A stretch of DNA of 64,000 bases. Origin: Frigididesulfovibrio sp031553235. GTDB taxonomy: Bacteria > Desulfobacterota > Desulfovibrionia > Desulfovibrionales > Desulfovibrionaceae. Numbering within the stretch: position 1 is the stretch's first letter; the number at the start of each line of letters is the position of its first letter. Location of the stretch: contig JAVBLS010000019.1 of assembly GCA_031553235.1 (NCBI GenBank), positions 1-64,000 of the forward strand. The letters are read 5' to 3'. The notes below the pieces were generated by a model. It was not told the origin of the DNA and did no database searches. It saw nothing but the letters and a program-made list of their open reading frames with translations. Positions 44,611 to 52,587 of the stretch are shown here, one piece after another. The position numbers and the translations under genes are program-made.

Positions 44611-45538
44611 GATCGCCTTCCGTCTGATACAGTTCACGCAACAGCTCGGCTCCGCCGGCCGCCTTGATCTCTTCGGCCAGGGCCAGACCCAGCTCACGGG
44701 CCTGGACCGCCGGGCCTTTGCGCCTGCGGCGGATCACCCGCCGGCCCGAGGGATCGGCCACCAGGCCTTCCAACTCCACGGCATCACCCGAAAGCACGGC
44801 ATAGCCCGCGATGGGCACCTGGCAACCGCCTTCCAGACCGGCCAGAAAGCCGCGCTCGGCAGCCACCCGGGCCGCCGTGGGCGCATGGTTGAGAAAGCCG
44901 AGCAGCTCGCGCAAATCGGCGCGGTCTTCGCGGAACTCAATGCCCAGGGCGCCCTGGGCGCAGGCCGGCAAAAAGGCCGGCGGTTCCAGGCGCGCGACGC
45001 GCGGGGCGGTCAGCCCCAGGCGCTTCAGGCCGGCCGCGGCCATGACGATGGCCGCGAACCGTCCCTCCAGGAGTTTTTTCAGGCGGGTGTCGACGTTGCC
45101 GCGCAGTGAAACGATCTCCAGATCCGGACGTAGGGCCAGAAGCTGGGCCTGCCTGCGCAGGCTGCTGGTGCCCAGCCTTGCTCCTTTGGGCAACTCGTCG
45201 AGACCGGCATGGTCAACGCTCAGAAAAAGATCCGCCGGGTCTTCGCGTTCGGGCACCGCGCCCAGAAACAGCCCGGCAGGCAGCGCCATGGGCACGTCCT
45301 TCATGGAGTGCACGGCAAGGTCGGCGCGGCCGTCCAGCAGAGCCTCTTCAATTTCCTTGACGAACAGACCTTTGCCGCCGACCTTGGCCAGGGGAACATC
45401 CAAAATGATGTCGCCCTTGGTCTTGAGTACAAGCAACTCCACACTCCGGCCGGAACGTTGTTCCAGCAGAGACTTGATATGTTCCGCCTGCCACAGGGCC
45501 AACCGGCTGCCCCGGGTGGCGATGACGAGTTTACCCAT
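44600..45538 (-). CDS. hemC: Hydroxymethylbilane synthase (porphobilinogen deaminase)
   Basis: 312 residues from MGKLVIATRGSRLALWQ. Polymerises four porphobilinogens to hydroxymethylbilane in haem and sirohaem synthesis. The cofactor-anchoring cysteine is in LEGGCQVPIAG near residue 243; HSMKDVPMALP and RRQAQLLALRPDLEIVSLRG are family segments. 5 bases after the zinc-ribbon gene. Confidence 0.97.
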   Translation of the reverse strand: MGKLVIATRGSRLALWQAEHIKSLLEQRSGRSVELLVLKTKGDIILDVPLAKVGGKGLFVKEIEEALLDGRADLAVHSMKDVPMALPAGLFLGAVPEREDPADLFLSVDHAGLDELPKGARLGTSSLRRQAQLLALRPDLEIVSLRGNVDTRLKKLLEGRFAAIVMAAAGLKRLGLTAPRVARLEPPAFLPACAQGALGIEFREDRADLRELLGFLNHAPTAARVAAERGFLAGLEGGCQVPIAGYAVLSGDAVELEGLVADPSGRRVIRRRRKGPAVQARELGLALAEEIKAAGGAELLRELYQTEGDHAG

Positions 45539-45543
45539 GCCGT

Positions 45544-45780
45544 TTACCTGCAGGAAGAGCAGTTGCCGCCCGCGCAGGAGCCGCAGGCGCTTTTGCCGGA
45601 CGAGGGATATTGCATGACCTGTCCGACCTTTGAGGGCGTGGGCGTATGGATGACCGGCCGGGACATGAGCCGTTCGCAGGCGTTGCCGCCGCAAGCCGGG
45701 CAGGCCGGCACGTCCGAGCCGAAGACGAGTTCTTCAAAATCTTTATGGCACTTGGGACAATGGTATTCGTAGATGGGCAT
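45544..45780 (-). CDS. FmdB-type zinc-ribbon regulatory protein
   Basis: 78 residues from MPIYEYHCPKCHKDFE: the FmdB/CxxC zinc ribbon with two CxxC knuckles (CPKC, CPAC) followed by a Ser/Gly/Cys-rich tail. Function of the family is poorly known; proposed regulators or small metal-binding proteins. Paralogous to the protein at 56186-56491. Within the gmhA-hemC operon. Confidence 0.85.
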   Translation of the reverse strand: MPIYEYHCPKCHKDFEELVFGSDVPACPACGGNACERLMSRPVIHTPTPSKVGQVMQYPSSGKSACGSCAGGNCSSCR

Positions 45781-45799
45781 GGCGCTCTCCCGGAATGGA

Positions 45800-46438
45800 T
45801 TATAAAGGCAGCGGCTCGCCCTGCTCCAGCCAGGGGGCAAGCACGGCGGCGTTTTCAAACAGGAAGTGGTCGGTCAGGCCGCAGAGCAGATGGCCGGCGG
45901 CAATCTGCACTTCCTGGATCAGGGCGGTGCTCGGCCCGTTGACGTCGAGCACCGCGTCACAGAGGGGCGCGGCCGCGCCGCCGCCCTTGCCGAGCAGCCC
46001 CAGGCAGTAGACCGAGCGTTCGCGGGCCGCTTCCAGGGCTTTGATCAGATTCGGGCTGTTGCCCGAACTGCTGATGGCCACCAGCACGTCGCCGGGTGCG
46101 GCCAGAGCCTGTACCTGCTTGGAAAAGACGTATTCAAAGCCGAAATCGTTGCCGGCCGCGGTGAGAATGGAGGTGTCCACGGTCAGGGCAATGGCCGGCA
46201 ACGGCGGGCGGTCGATCTGGAAGCGGTTGACGAACTCGGCTGCCAGATGTTGGGCGTCGGCGGCGCTGCCGCCGTTGCCGCAGAAAAGAATTTTGCCGCC
46301 TTTGGCCAGGGTGACGGCCAGACGCAGGGAAAGATCGACCACGGCCTGGGCGTTGTCCTCAAAAAAACGTTCCCGGAGCAGGATGCCCGCTCGGGAATGC
46401 TCCCGCACCCGGGCCAGAGCTTTTGTCTTGTAGGGCAT
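45800..46438 (-). CDS. gmhA: Sedoheptulose 7-phosphate isomerase (SIS domain)
   Basis: 212 residues. Converts sedoheptulose 7-phosphate to D-glycero-D-manno-heptose 7-phosphate for LPS inner-core heptose. SIS motifs: FCGNGGSAADAQHLAAEFVN and LVAISSSGNSPNLIKALE, with TVDTSILTAAGND typical of GmhA. First gene of the operon; a good sigma-70 promoter lies 66 bases upstream. Confidence 0.93.
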   Translation of the reverse strand: MPYKTKALARVREHSRAGILLRERFFEDNAQAVVDLSLRLAVTLAKGGKILFCGNGGSAADAQHLAAEFVNRFQIDRPPLPAIALTVDTSILTAAGNDFGFEYVFSKQVQALAAPGDVLVAISSSGNSPNLIKALEAARERSVYCLGLLGKGGGAAAPLCDAVLDVNGPSTALIQEVQIAAGHLLCGLTDHFLFENAAVLAPWLEQGEPLPL

Positions 46439-46503
46439 GGAAATCCTCGTACCGGTTTCGGCGTTCGCGCCGGGCAAAGGAATGTCACCCGGAACAATCA
46501 AAA

Positions 46504-46532
46504 AGTATAGTGTCTTTCGTTTCGGGCGGCAA
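46504..46532 (-). promoter_or_regulatory. Sigma-70 promoter of the gmhA operon
   Basis: Minus strand TTGCCG (46527-46532), 17-base spacer, TATACT (46504-46509). Predicted start near 46497, giving a leader of about 60 bases to gmhA. Confidence 0.75.
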
Positions 46533-46622
46533 GTGCACCCCCGCAGGCGGTCGTCTGTAAGGAGGGAGCGCCGCCCGGCAAAAAAGCGGCGCCGTTGCGC
46601 GTATCACGTCCGAGGGCCGGGG

Positions 46623-47762
46623 CTAAATACTGGACAGTATGGCTTGGTAGCTGCCCAAGCGCAACGGCTTGAAGTTCGGCGCGCCGGGATGGGGCCGGTC
46701 CTCGCTTTGCGCGGGCGCCGACGGCGGGGTTTCCGATGCGTCGGCGGTCAGGCCGAAGGGGGCCAGTTCGCCGCGGGATTCACTGAGCTTGGCCGCAAGG
46801 CCCGCCGAGGCAAAGACCACATGTTCCCCTTTGGGAGGGGCGGCCTGGGCGGGAACCGCCGCCTTGGCCGCCCGGGCCTGGGCGGTCTCGGTCGGCGCCG
46901 GCGCGTTCTGCGCGGCTTGCGCGGGTGTTTCGGCGATTGCCGTGGCGTTTTGTGCCGGAGCGGCTCGGGCGGGGACGGCCGCCTGGGTTGCCTGGACCGG
47001 TTGGGCCTGTGCCGTGGCGTTCTGTGCAACTTGCGCGGTCGCTTCGGTCGCGGCGCTTTGCGCCGGGTTTTGTTCGGCCTGCCCGGTTGCCGCAGCGTTC
47101 TGGGGTGCTGCCGTGGCGTTTTGCGCCGCGGCTTGGACCGGCTCGGTTTCGGCGCTCGCCACGGCGTTCTGCGGGGCCTGGGCGGGAATTTCGGCTGTGG
47201 TCGAGGCGTTTTGCGACGGAATTCGCGCGGGTTCGCTTTGAGCGGCCTCCGTGGTGTTTTGCGCCGGTGCGACCGCCGTGGCATTCTGCTCCGGAGTCTG
47301 CGCGGCCGGCGTCGAGTTTTGGGCCGTGGTGTTCTGCGGGGCCTGGGCGGGAGTCTCAGCTGTGGTCGAAGCGTTTTGCCCCGGTTGCGCGGCGGCCGTC
47401 GGAGAAGCCGGTTTGGTCGGGGTCTTGGGGGTGGCGTTGGCACCGCTCAAAGCGTGGGTAAAGTCGTTGCCGGTGCGCCCGGGAACCACAAAGATGGTGC
47501 CGTTGGCGGCCTGCAGCAGGGTAACCGGCGCGGTGCCGCCCTGGATGCCGGCATAGGCCGGGCGCGCGCCTTCAGGCACACGCTTCCACTGCCCGTCGCC
47601 GGCCGACTGCGGTATCTCGCACGATTGGGCCTCGTGGGTGTCGGCGGCGGCGACAGGCTTGCCGCCCGCGTGCGACACGGCAAAAGACGTCTGCGGCAAG
47701 CAGAGCGGGCCAAGCATGCAGGCCAGGGAAAAAGTGAGAAAAAAGCGGTGTGCCGCCACCAT
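46623..47762 (-). CDS. Exported Ala/Gln/Asn/Thr repeat-rich protein
   Basis: 379 residues from MVAAHRFFLTFSLACM; AGAGG precedes this ATG. Signal peptide of about 28 residues. After a short ordered region (ending VTLLQAANGTIFVVPGR) come about 200 residues of degenerate repeats built on AQNAT and ETPAQAPQN, disordered, then a C-terminal 70-residue segment with few repeats. The pattern could act as a periplasmic spacer. An in-frame ATG 18 bases upstream is the other possible start. Function unknown; monocistronic, with no close neighbour in the same direction. Confidence 0.72.
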   Translation of the reverse strand: MVAAHRFFLTFSLACMLGPLCLPQTSFAVSHAGGKPVAAADTHEAQSCEIPQSAGDGQWKRVPEGARPAYAGIQGGTAPVTLLQAANGTIFVVPGRTGNDFTHALSGANATPKTPTKPASPTAAAQPGQNASTTAETPAQAPQNTTAQNSTPAAQTPEQNATAVAPAQNTTEAAQSEPARIPSQNASTTAEIPAQAPQNAVASAETEPVQAAAQNATAAPQNAAATGQAEQNPAQSAATEATAQVAQNATAQAQPVQATQAAVPARAAPAQNATAIAETPAQAAQNAPAPTETAQARAAKAAVPAQAAPPKGEHVVFASAGLAAKLSESRGELAPFGLTADASETPPSAPAQSEDRPHPGAPNFKPLRLGSYQAILSSI

Positions 47763-48025
47763 GCCGACCTCTGGGCGCATTGTTCCGGATGAACGAACCC
47801 CCCGCGCGCCTGTGCCGGATGTAAGAGCAATCGCACCGGGTGTCAAGGGCTTTTAAGCCGTCCGCCGCTGGAGCGGACTGCGGCCCGCGACCACACGGAG
47901 TATACTCTCGATTCCCCGGCAGCGCTGCCGGCCCAGCGGCCTTCGCAGCCCTTATTTGCTTGCGGGATCGTTCAAAATTCCGGCGGCGACATGGTTTCAT
48001 AGACAATTTCAAAGTGAAATTGCTT
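47763..48025. other. Intergenic region upstream of the repeat-rich protein
   Basis: No gene seen. Contains a perfect 16-base palindrome (CCGGCAGCGCTGCCGG, 47916-47931) and, at 48004-48022, a palindrome CAATTTCA-aag-TGAAATTG that resembles the ends of the adjoining 117-bp repeat and may be a remnant of another copy. Confidence 0.5.
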
Positions 48026-48142
48026 TAGAGCAGTTTACGCTTCAAATAGTCGCTTAACGGCGGGCAAAGCCCGCCTACGCCTATTTGGCGGCAAGGATTT
48101 GCCGACAAATCCTTTAGAGCATTTCACACTTGAAATGCTCTA
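48026..48142. repeat. 117-bp MITE-like repeat, copy C
   Basis: Same element and orientation as at 15273 and 38196. Identical for the first 89 bases; the right arm reads TTTAGAGCATTTCACACTTG rather than TTGCGGGCATTTCAAGTATG, so the terminal hairpin varies while its pairing is kept. Confidence 0.9.
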
Positions 48143-48255
48143 AAGGAAGCCGGTCGTTTGCCGGTTGCGAAAAGGGGACGCCCGGCCGTGCGGGGAGCGG
48201 CTGCATATTGCAAGGGTGAAATTGCTCCAATGATAATTTTCCGTTCCTATACAAA

Positions 48256-48283
48256 CGGCGGAGTACCGTATGGGACTCCGCCG
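48256..48283 (-). terminator. Candidate terminator of the gate-domain permease
   Basis: CGGCGGAGT / ACTCCGCCG, 9-base perfect arms, followed on the minus strand by UUUGU. A second short GC hairpin lies at 48307-48322, nearer the permease stop. Confidence 0.55.
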
Positions 48284-48332
48284 AAATGGAAGAACGCGGC
48301 GGGGGGCCGGCCGCTTGGCCGGAAACGGGTGT

Positions 48333-49535
48333 TCAGACCATGGTCATGACGAACTTGAACACCCAGTTGGCAATGACGCCCACGCTCAAGCCGGCGATGG
48401 TGTGGCTCAAGATGGCCTTGCCGATGAGCGGGCGGGCTTCAAGGGCGTCGAGCATGGACACGTGGGTGGAGAGATAGCCGCTCCAGCAGATGCCCATGGC
48501 CGTGAACACGGCGATATCGTTGGCCCCGATCAGTCCCTTTTCCAGAAAACCGGGCACCATGCCGATGGCCGCGCCCACCGCACCCACCGCCGTACAGGGG
48601 AAGGCGATGGCTTCTGGGCTGCTGAAGCCGTAGAGCGGCCCGAGAATGAAGTCGATTTTTTTGCCGAGCCAGGGCAGCAGGGCGATACCTTCATAGGCCT
48701 TGCCCGAATAGACGTCGCCGGCCGGGCCGAAAACCAGCATCATCACCAAGGTGCAGATGATCAGAATGCCGGGAATGATGGTGAAGCCCAGTTCCACGCC
48801 GGTCTTGCCGCCGTCCAGAAGCGAGCTCAGGGCGCGCTGGGCAAAGTTGCCGTCGCGGATTTGCCGAAACTTCATGGGGTCGTGATGCTCGTGTCCGTCG
48901 GGCACCACCCGCACATGTCGATCACCTTCCGGGCCATAGTAGCGCTTGGCGAAAAAGTCCATGATCTTGACGCTGATGATACTGCCGAGGACGGCGGAAC
49001 CCAGGCCCACGCCCACGGCGATGAAATAGCTGTTGTCCTTGGCCTGGGAGATCATGAAGGTCGAGACGATCAGGCCCATGCCGAAAGTGGTGCCGAGGTT
49101 GGTCAGAAGCGCCCGTTGGCGCAGGGTGAAGTACTTGATGAAGTCCGGGTCTTTGCCCAGGGCCACGATAGCCGGATTGTCGGACAGGAAGGTGGTGACC
49201 ACGCCGAGGGCGGCCGCGCCGGGCAGGCGATAGAGAGGCCCCATGAGCGGCGAGAGGATTTTGTTGATCAGGGCGATGATTCCGAATTCGGACATCAGGC
49301 TGGAGGCGGCGCCGGCCAGCACGGCCACGGACATGATGAAAAAGGCGGTGTTCAGCAGCAGATCAAAGGCCGTGGCCATCATGGTTGCGAACATGTTTTT
49401 CAGGCCCATGTGGGAAACAAAAAGCACGAACAACCCGACAAGAACGACAAGGCAGATGAAGGTTTCCAGGCTGATTGCTTTGACCACTTTCGGAGCTTGC
49501 GCCGTAGTGGAAGTTGGGGACGTTTCGTTGGGCAT
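48333..49535 (-). CDS. Gate-domain (nucleoside-recognition) membrane protein
   Basis: 400 residues from MPNETSPTSTTAQ, GGGAGGAGCTGCC before the ATG. About 9-10 TM segments in two similar halves, each with the small-residue gate motif seen in nucleoside and spore-maturation (SpmA/SpmB-like) proteins (FLSDNPAIVALGK; FSSPEAIAFPCTAVG). A histidine-rich cytoplasmic loop (DGHEHHD) is near residue 205. Substrate unknown. Monocistronic. Confidence 0.72.
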   Translation of the reverse strand: MPNETSPTSTTAQAPKVVKAISLETFICLVVLVGLFVLFVSHMGLKNMFATMMATAFDLLLNTAFFIMSVAVLAGAASSLMSEFGIIALINKILSPLMGPLYRLPGAAALGVVTTFLSDNPAIVALGKDPDFIKYFTLRQRALLTNLGTTFGMGLIVSTFMISQAKDNSYFIAVGVGLGSAVLGSIISVKIMDFFAKRYYGPEGDRHVRVVPDGHEHHDPMKFRQIRDGNFAQRALSSLLDGGKTGVELGFTIIPGILIICTLVMMLVFGPAGDVYSGKAYEGIALLPWLGKKIDFILGPLYGFSSPEAIAFPCTAVGAVGAAIGMVPGFLEKGLIGANDIAVFTAMGICWSGYLSTHVSMLDALEARPLIGKAILSHTIAGLSVGVIANWVFKFVMTMV

Positions 49536-49787
49536 AGGCAGCTCCTCCCGGCTTTGCAGCCAAAAATTGCAACGAGGTTTCTCAACGTTTTTTGATGACA
49601 CCTGCCGAATTGGAAGGAACTTCGGTCCCTTCCGTGATTTTGTTTCAAGTAACATAAAAAATAATAGAAACCTATCCCCGCGCCAACAGGTTTGCTGCGG
49701 GAAACAGCCTTTCGTAAAGGCAACAAAGACTACGGACACAATGCAACAACGCGAAAGAGACGTGGCCGCATCTTTTTGGCGTTTTAC
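49536..49787. other. Intergenic region upstream of the permease
   Basis: No gene seen. A leader hairpin (GGAAGG...CCTTCC, 49609-49630) precedes an AT-rich patch (about 49650-49680) that is the likely promoter, but the boxes are not clear enough to assign. Confidence 0.45.
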
Positions 49788-49854
49788 GCCCACTCCGGCG
49801 CTTAACGGCGGCAGTGAATGCCGCCTGCGCCTTCGTGGCGGGCTGTTGCCAAAG
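49788..49854. repeat. 67-bp dispersed repeat, copy D
   Basis: Matches 58050-58116 at 63 of 67 bases, same orientation. Contains CGCTTAACGGCGG and an inner hairpin GGCGGCAgtgaaTGCCGCC, and shares the core CGCTTAACGGCGG...GCCT.CGCCT...TGGCGG with the 117-bp family. Confidence 0.85.
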
Positions 49855-49894
49855 TCCTCTTTGGCAACACTGTCTCAGACGCCTGCGGGCGTCT
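49844..49894 (-). terminator. Paired hairpins after glnS
   Basis: TGTTGCCAAAG-tcct-CTTTGGCAACA (49844-49869, 11-base perfect stem) and AGACGCC-tgcg-GGCGTCT (49877-49894). They lie 24-75 bases past the glnS stop; no U-tract. Confidence 0.5.
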
Positions 49895-49917
49895 CACGGC
49901 AAGGATTGGAACAGCCC

Positions 49918-51618
49918 CTACCCGGCCTGTTTTTCCACCTTGGCCCAAGTATCTTTCAGGCCCACGGTGCGGTTGAACACCGGGTGTTCCGGATCGCCGG
50001 CCGGGTCGGCGCAGAAATAGCCCAGCCGCTCGAACTGCACGGTTTCGCCCGGGGCAAGGCCCACCAGACTGGGGTCCACCAGGGCCTCGACCACGGACAA
50101 AGAATCCGGGTTCAGAGAATGCAGGAAGGTTTGGCCCTCAGGCACATCTTCGGGGTCGTCCTTGGCAAAGAGATGATCGTAGAGCCGCACTTCGGCGGTG
50201 CGGGCATGGGAGGCCGAAACCCAGTGCAGGGTGCCCTTGACCTTGCGGTTGTCGGGCGTGCCGCCGCCCCGGCTTTCGGGATCATAGGTGCAAATCACCG
50301 CCTCCACCTCTCCGGCCGCGTTTTTGCGCACTTCTTTACAGGTGATGTAATAGGCGCACCGCAAACGCACCTCCTGCCCCGGGGCCAGGCGGAAGAATTT
50401 TTTCGGGGCCTCCTCACGGAAATCGTCCCGCTCGATGTAGATTTCGCGCGAGAAAGGGATGCGGCGCACGCCTTTTTCCGGTTGATCAGGGGCCAGCGGC
50501 AGGGCGAACCACTCCACGTGATCGGCCGGGTAGTTCTCAATGATCACCTTGAGCGGATTGAGCACGGCCATGGCTCTGGGGGCATTGGCGTTGAGGTGCT
50601 CGCGCACGCAGGCATCCAAATAGCCGTACTCCAGCTTGTTCTCGGCGCGGGAGACGCCGATGCGGGCGCAGAAGTCGCGCAGGGCTTCGGGCGGCACACC
50701 GCGTCGGCGCAGGCCGGAAAGGGTGGGCATGCGCGGGTCGTCCCAGCCGGCCACGTGGCCTTCTTCGACCAATTGGATCAGCTTGCGCTTGGAAAGCACC
50801 GTGCGGGTAATGTTCAGGCGGGCGAACTCGGTCTGGCGCGAGCGGAATATGTCCAGATTTTCCAGCACCCAGTCGTAGAGTTCGCGGTTGTTGGCGAATT
50901 CCAGAGAGCAGAGAGAGTGGGTGATGCCCTCAAGCGAGTCGGAAATACAGTGGGTGAAGTCGTAGAGCGGGTAAATGCACCAGGCGTCGCCGGTACGGTG
51001 ATGGTGGGCCCGGCGGATGCGGTACAGCGTGGGGTCGCGCATCACCAGATTGGCCGAGGCCATGTCGATTTTGGCCCGGAGCACGTGGGCCCCGTCCGGG
51101 AACTCGCCCGCGCGCATGCGCCGGAAGAGATCCAGGTTTTCCTCGACGCTGCGGCCGCGGTAAGGGCTTTCCTTGCCCGGCTCGGTCAGGTTGCCGCGGC
51201 TGCTGCGGATGTCTTCGGCGCTCTGGCTGTCCACATAGGCCTTGCCGGCCCCGATCAGTTGTTCGGCAAATTCGTAGAGCCGGTCAAAGTAGTTCGAGGC
51301 GTAGAATTCCGTTTCGCCCCAGTCAAAGCCCAGCCAGCGTACGTCTTTCTTGATGGATTCGACATACTCGGTGCTTTCTTTCAGGGGGTTGGTGTCGTCA
51401 AAGCGCAGGTTGCATTTCCCCCCGAATTCCTTGGCCACGCCAAAGTTCAGGCAGATGGACTTGGCATGGCCCAGGTGCAGGTAGCCGTTGGGCTCCGGGG
51501 GAAAACGGGTGTGTACGGACGTATGCTTGCCGGACGCGAGATCCGCGGCGATCATGACGCGGATGAAATCTTTGGGGGCCTCGCCCGCGGGCGCGGCCAA
51601 GGGAAGATCGGCGGACAT
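49918..51618 (-). CDS. glnS: Glutaminyl-tRNA synthetase
   Basis: 566 residues, class I synthetase. HIGH-like HLGH in PPEPNGYLHLGHAKS near 47, KMSKS-like VLSKRKL near 273, and a two-barrel anticodon-binding C-terminus ending in the normal place. GGAGG precedes the ATG. 36 bases after the membrane-protein gene, so probably the last gene of the purB-pyrE-ldt unit. Confidence 0.97.
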   Translation of the reverse strand: MSADLPLAAPAGEAPKDFIRVMIAADLASGKHTSVHTRFPPEPNGYLHLGHAKSICLNFGVAKEFGGKCNLRFDDTNPLKESTEYVESIKKDVRWLGFDWGETEFYASNYFDRLYEFAEQLIGAGKAYVDSQSAEDIRSSRGNLTEPGKESPYRGRSVEENLDLFRRMRAGEFPDGAHVLRAKIDMASANLVMRDPTLYRIRRAHHHRTGDAWCIYPLYDFTHCISDSLEGITHSLCSLEFANNRELYDWVLENLDIFRSRQTEFARLNITRTVLSKRKLIQLVEEGHVAGWDDPRMPTLSGLRRRGVPPEALRDFCARIGVSRAENKLEYGYLDACVREHLNANAPRAMAVLNPLKVIIENYPADHVEWFALPLAPDQPEKGVRRIPFSREIYIERDDFREEAPKKFFRLAPGQEVRLRCAYYITCKEVRKNAAGEVEAVICTYDPESRGGGTPDNRKVKGTLHWVSASHARTAEVRLYDHLFAKDDPEDVPEGQTFLHSLNPDSLSVVEALVDPSLVGLAPGETVQFERLGYFCADPAGDPEHPVFNRTVGLKDTWAKVEKQAG

Positions 51619-51654
51619 GAAATGAGCCTCCGGGCGAAAGATGCCGGAAAAGGG

Positions 51655-52587
51655 TTATTCGTTCAGGGGATATTCCTGGTGGAAAATGCCGCCCTCGTCA
51701 AGGGTGATGCGCACGTCCACGGCCTGAATCTGGTCCGGCTCAAGCCCTTGCGGCAAGCGGGCCGTGCCGTCCATCTGCTTCATACGCGAAATGGAAAAGA
51801 AGCGGGCGTTGTCGTCGTTGAAAGCGTCGAGATTCCGGCGGGTGCCGTTGCGCAATACCAGGACATAGGCCGCCTGGCCGGCCGCCTGCTGCTGTTCCTG
51901 CGCGATCAAATCGTAGCGGATGCGCAGGCGCTTGCCGCTTGCGGGCTGGGCCAGGAAATTGATGATCCGCACCGGACACTGCGGGTCGGTAAGCAGCGGC
52001 GGCTCCGGCTCCCGCGGCGATTCGGCCGGGTTTTCGGCCACAAGCAAAGGAGCCGGCTCGGCCGGGGGCCGCTCGTTGCCGGCGGCATCGGCCGGCGCGG
52101 GGGCGGGCGGTGCGTTTTGGCCGGCCTGCGCAGTTTGAGTGGCCGGCGCGGTCGCGATGGTCGGTTCGGCGGACGTTTCGGACGAAGCGTTGCGGGCGCG
52201 CAGCAGGGTCAGGATGTCGGCGGAAGGCGCGGGGGCCGGCCTGGCCGCGTCGCCGCGGCCCTCGGCGGTCAGGTCCGCGTTCAGGGGTTTGGGCGGCGAG
52301 CCGTTGACGCTGGAGGCGATGGTTTCCACATTGCTGAGCTGTTCGAGGCGGACGCGGACCTCGGCCAGTTCGTGTTCGGCGGTCCGTAGTTCGTTGGACA
52401 ACACCCAGGCCTTGTGGCGGTAATGCACGCCCACGGCAACCCCGGCCCCGCCGGCCACCGGAAGCAGGCAGAACAGAATGACGCAGAAGCGCAGCACCCC
52501 GCTGCGCACTCGGTATGAGCCGGCCGCGCCGTTGTCGCGCATGAGCAGCATGGTGTAGTGGGTCTTTTGGCTGATGACCGGTTTCAT
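51655..52587 (-). CDS. Bitopic coiled-coil protein paired with the L,D-transpeptidase
   Basis: 310 residues from MKPVISQKTHYTMLL, ATGA-overlapping the transpeptidase stop. Cytoplasmic tail of about 34 residues, TM near 35-57, a coiled coil (about 68-95), a Pro/Ala-rich disordered linker, and a C-terminal beta domain of about 100 residues. No recognised domain. The tight overlap and membrane location suggest a scaffold or regulator for the transpeptidase at the cell wall. Confidence 0.7.
   Translation of the reverse strand: MKPVISQKTHYTMLLMRDNGAAGSYRVRSGVLRFCVILFCLLPVAGGAGVAVGVHYRHKAWVLSNELRTAEHELAEVRVRLEQLSNVETIASSVNGSPPKPLNADLTAEGRGDAARPAPAPSADILTLLRARNASSETSAEPTIATAPATQTAQAGQNAPPAPAPADAAGNERPPAEPAPLLVAENPAESPREPEPPLLTDPQCPVRIINFLAQPASGKRLRIRYDLIAQEQQQAAGQAAYVLVLRNGTRRNLDAFNDDNARFFSISRMKQMDGTARLPQGLEPDQIQAVDVRITLDEGGIFHQEYPLNE

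Noticed and set aside
15273..48142. The three 117-bp repeats as a CRISPR array
   Set aside because: Copies are 10-23 kb apart with no regular spacers and no cas genes.
49243..52389. 1048-codon plus-strand frame opposite glnS and neighbours
   Set aside because: Crosses several well-supported minus-strand genes and an intergenic region; no domain.
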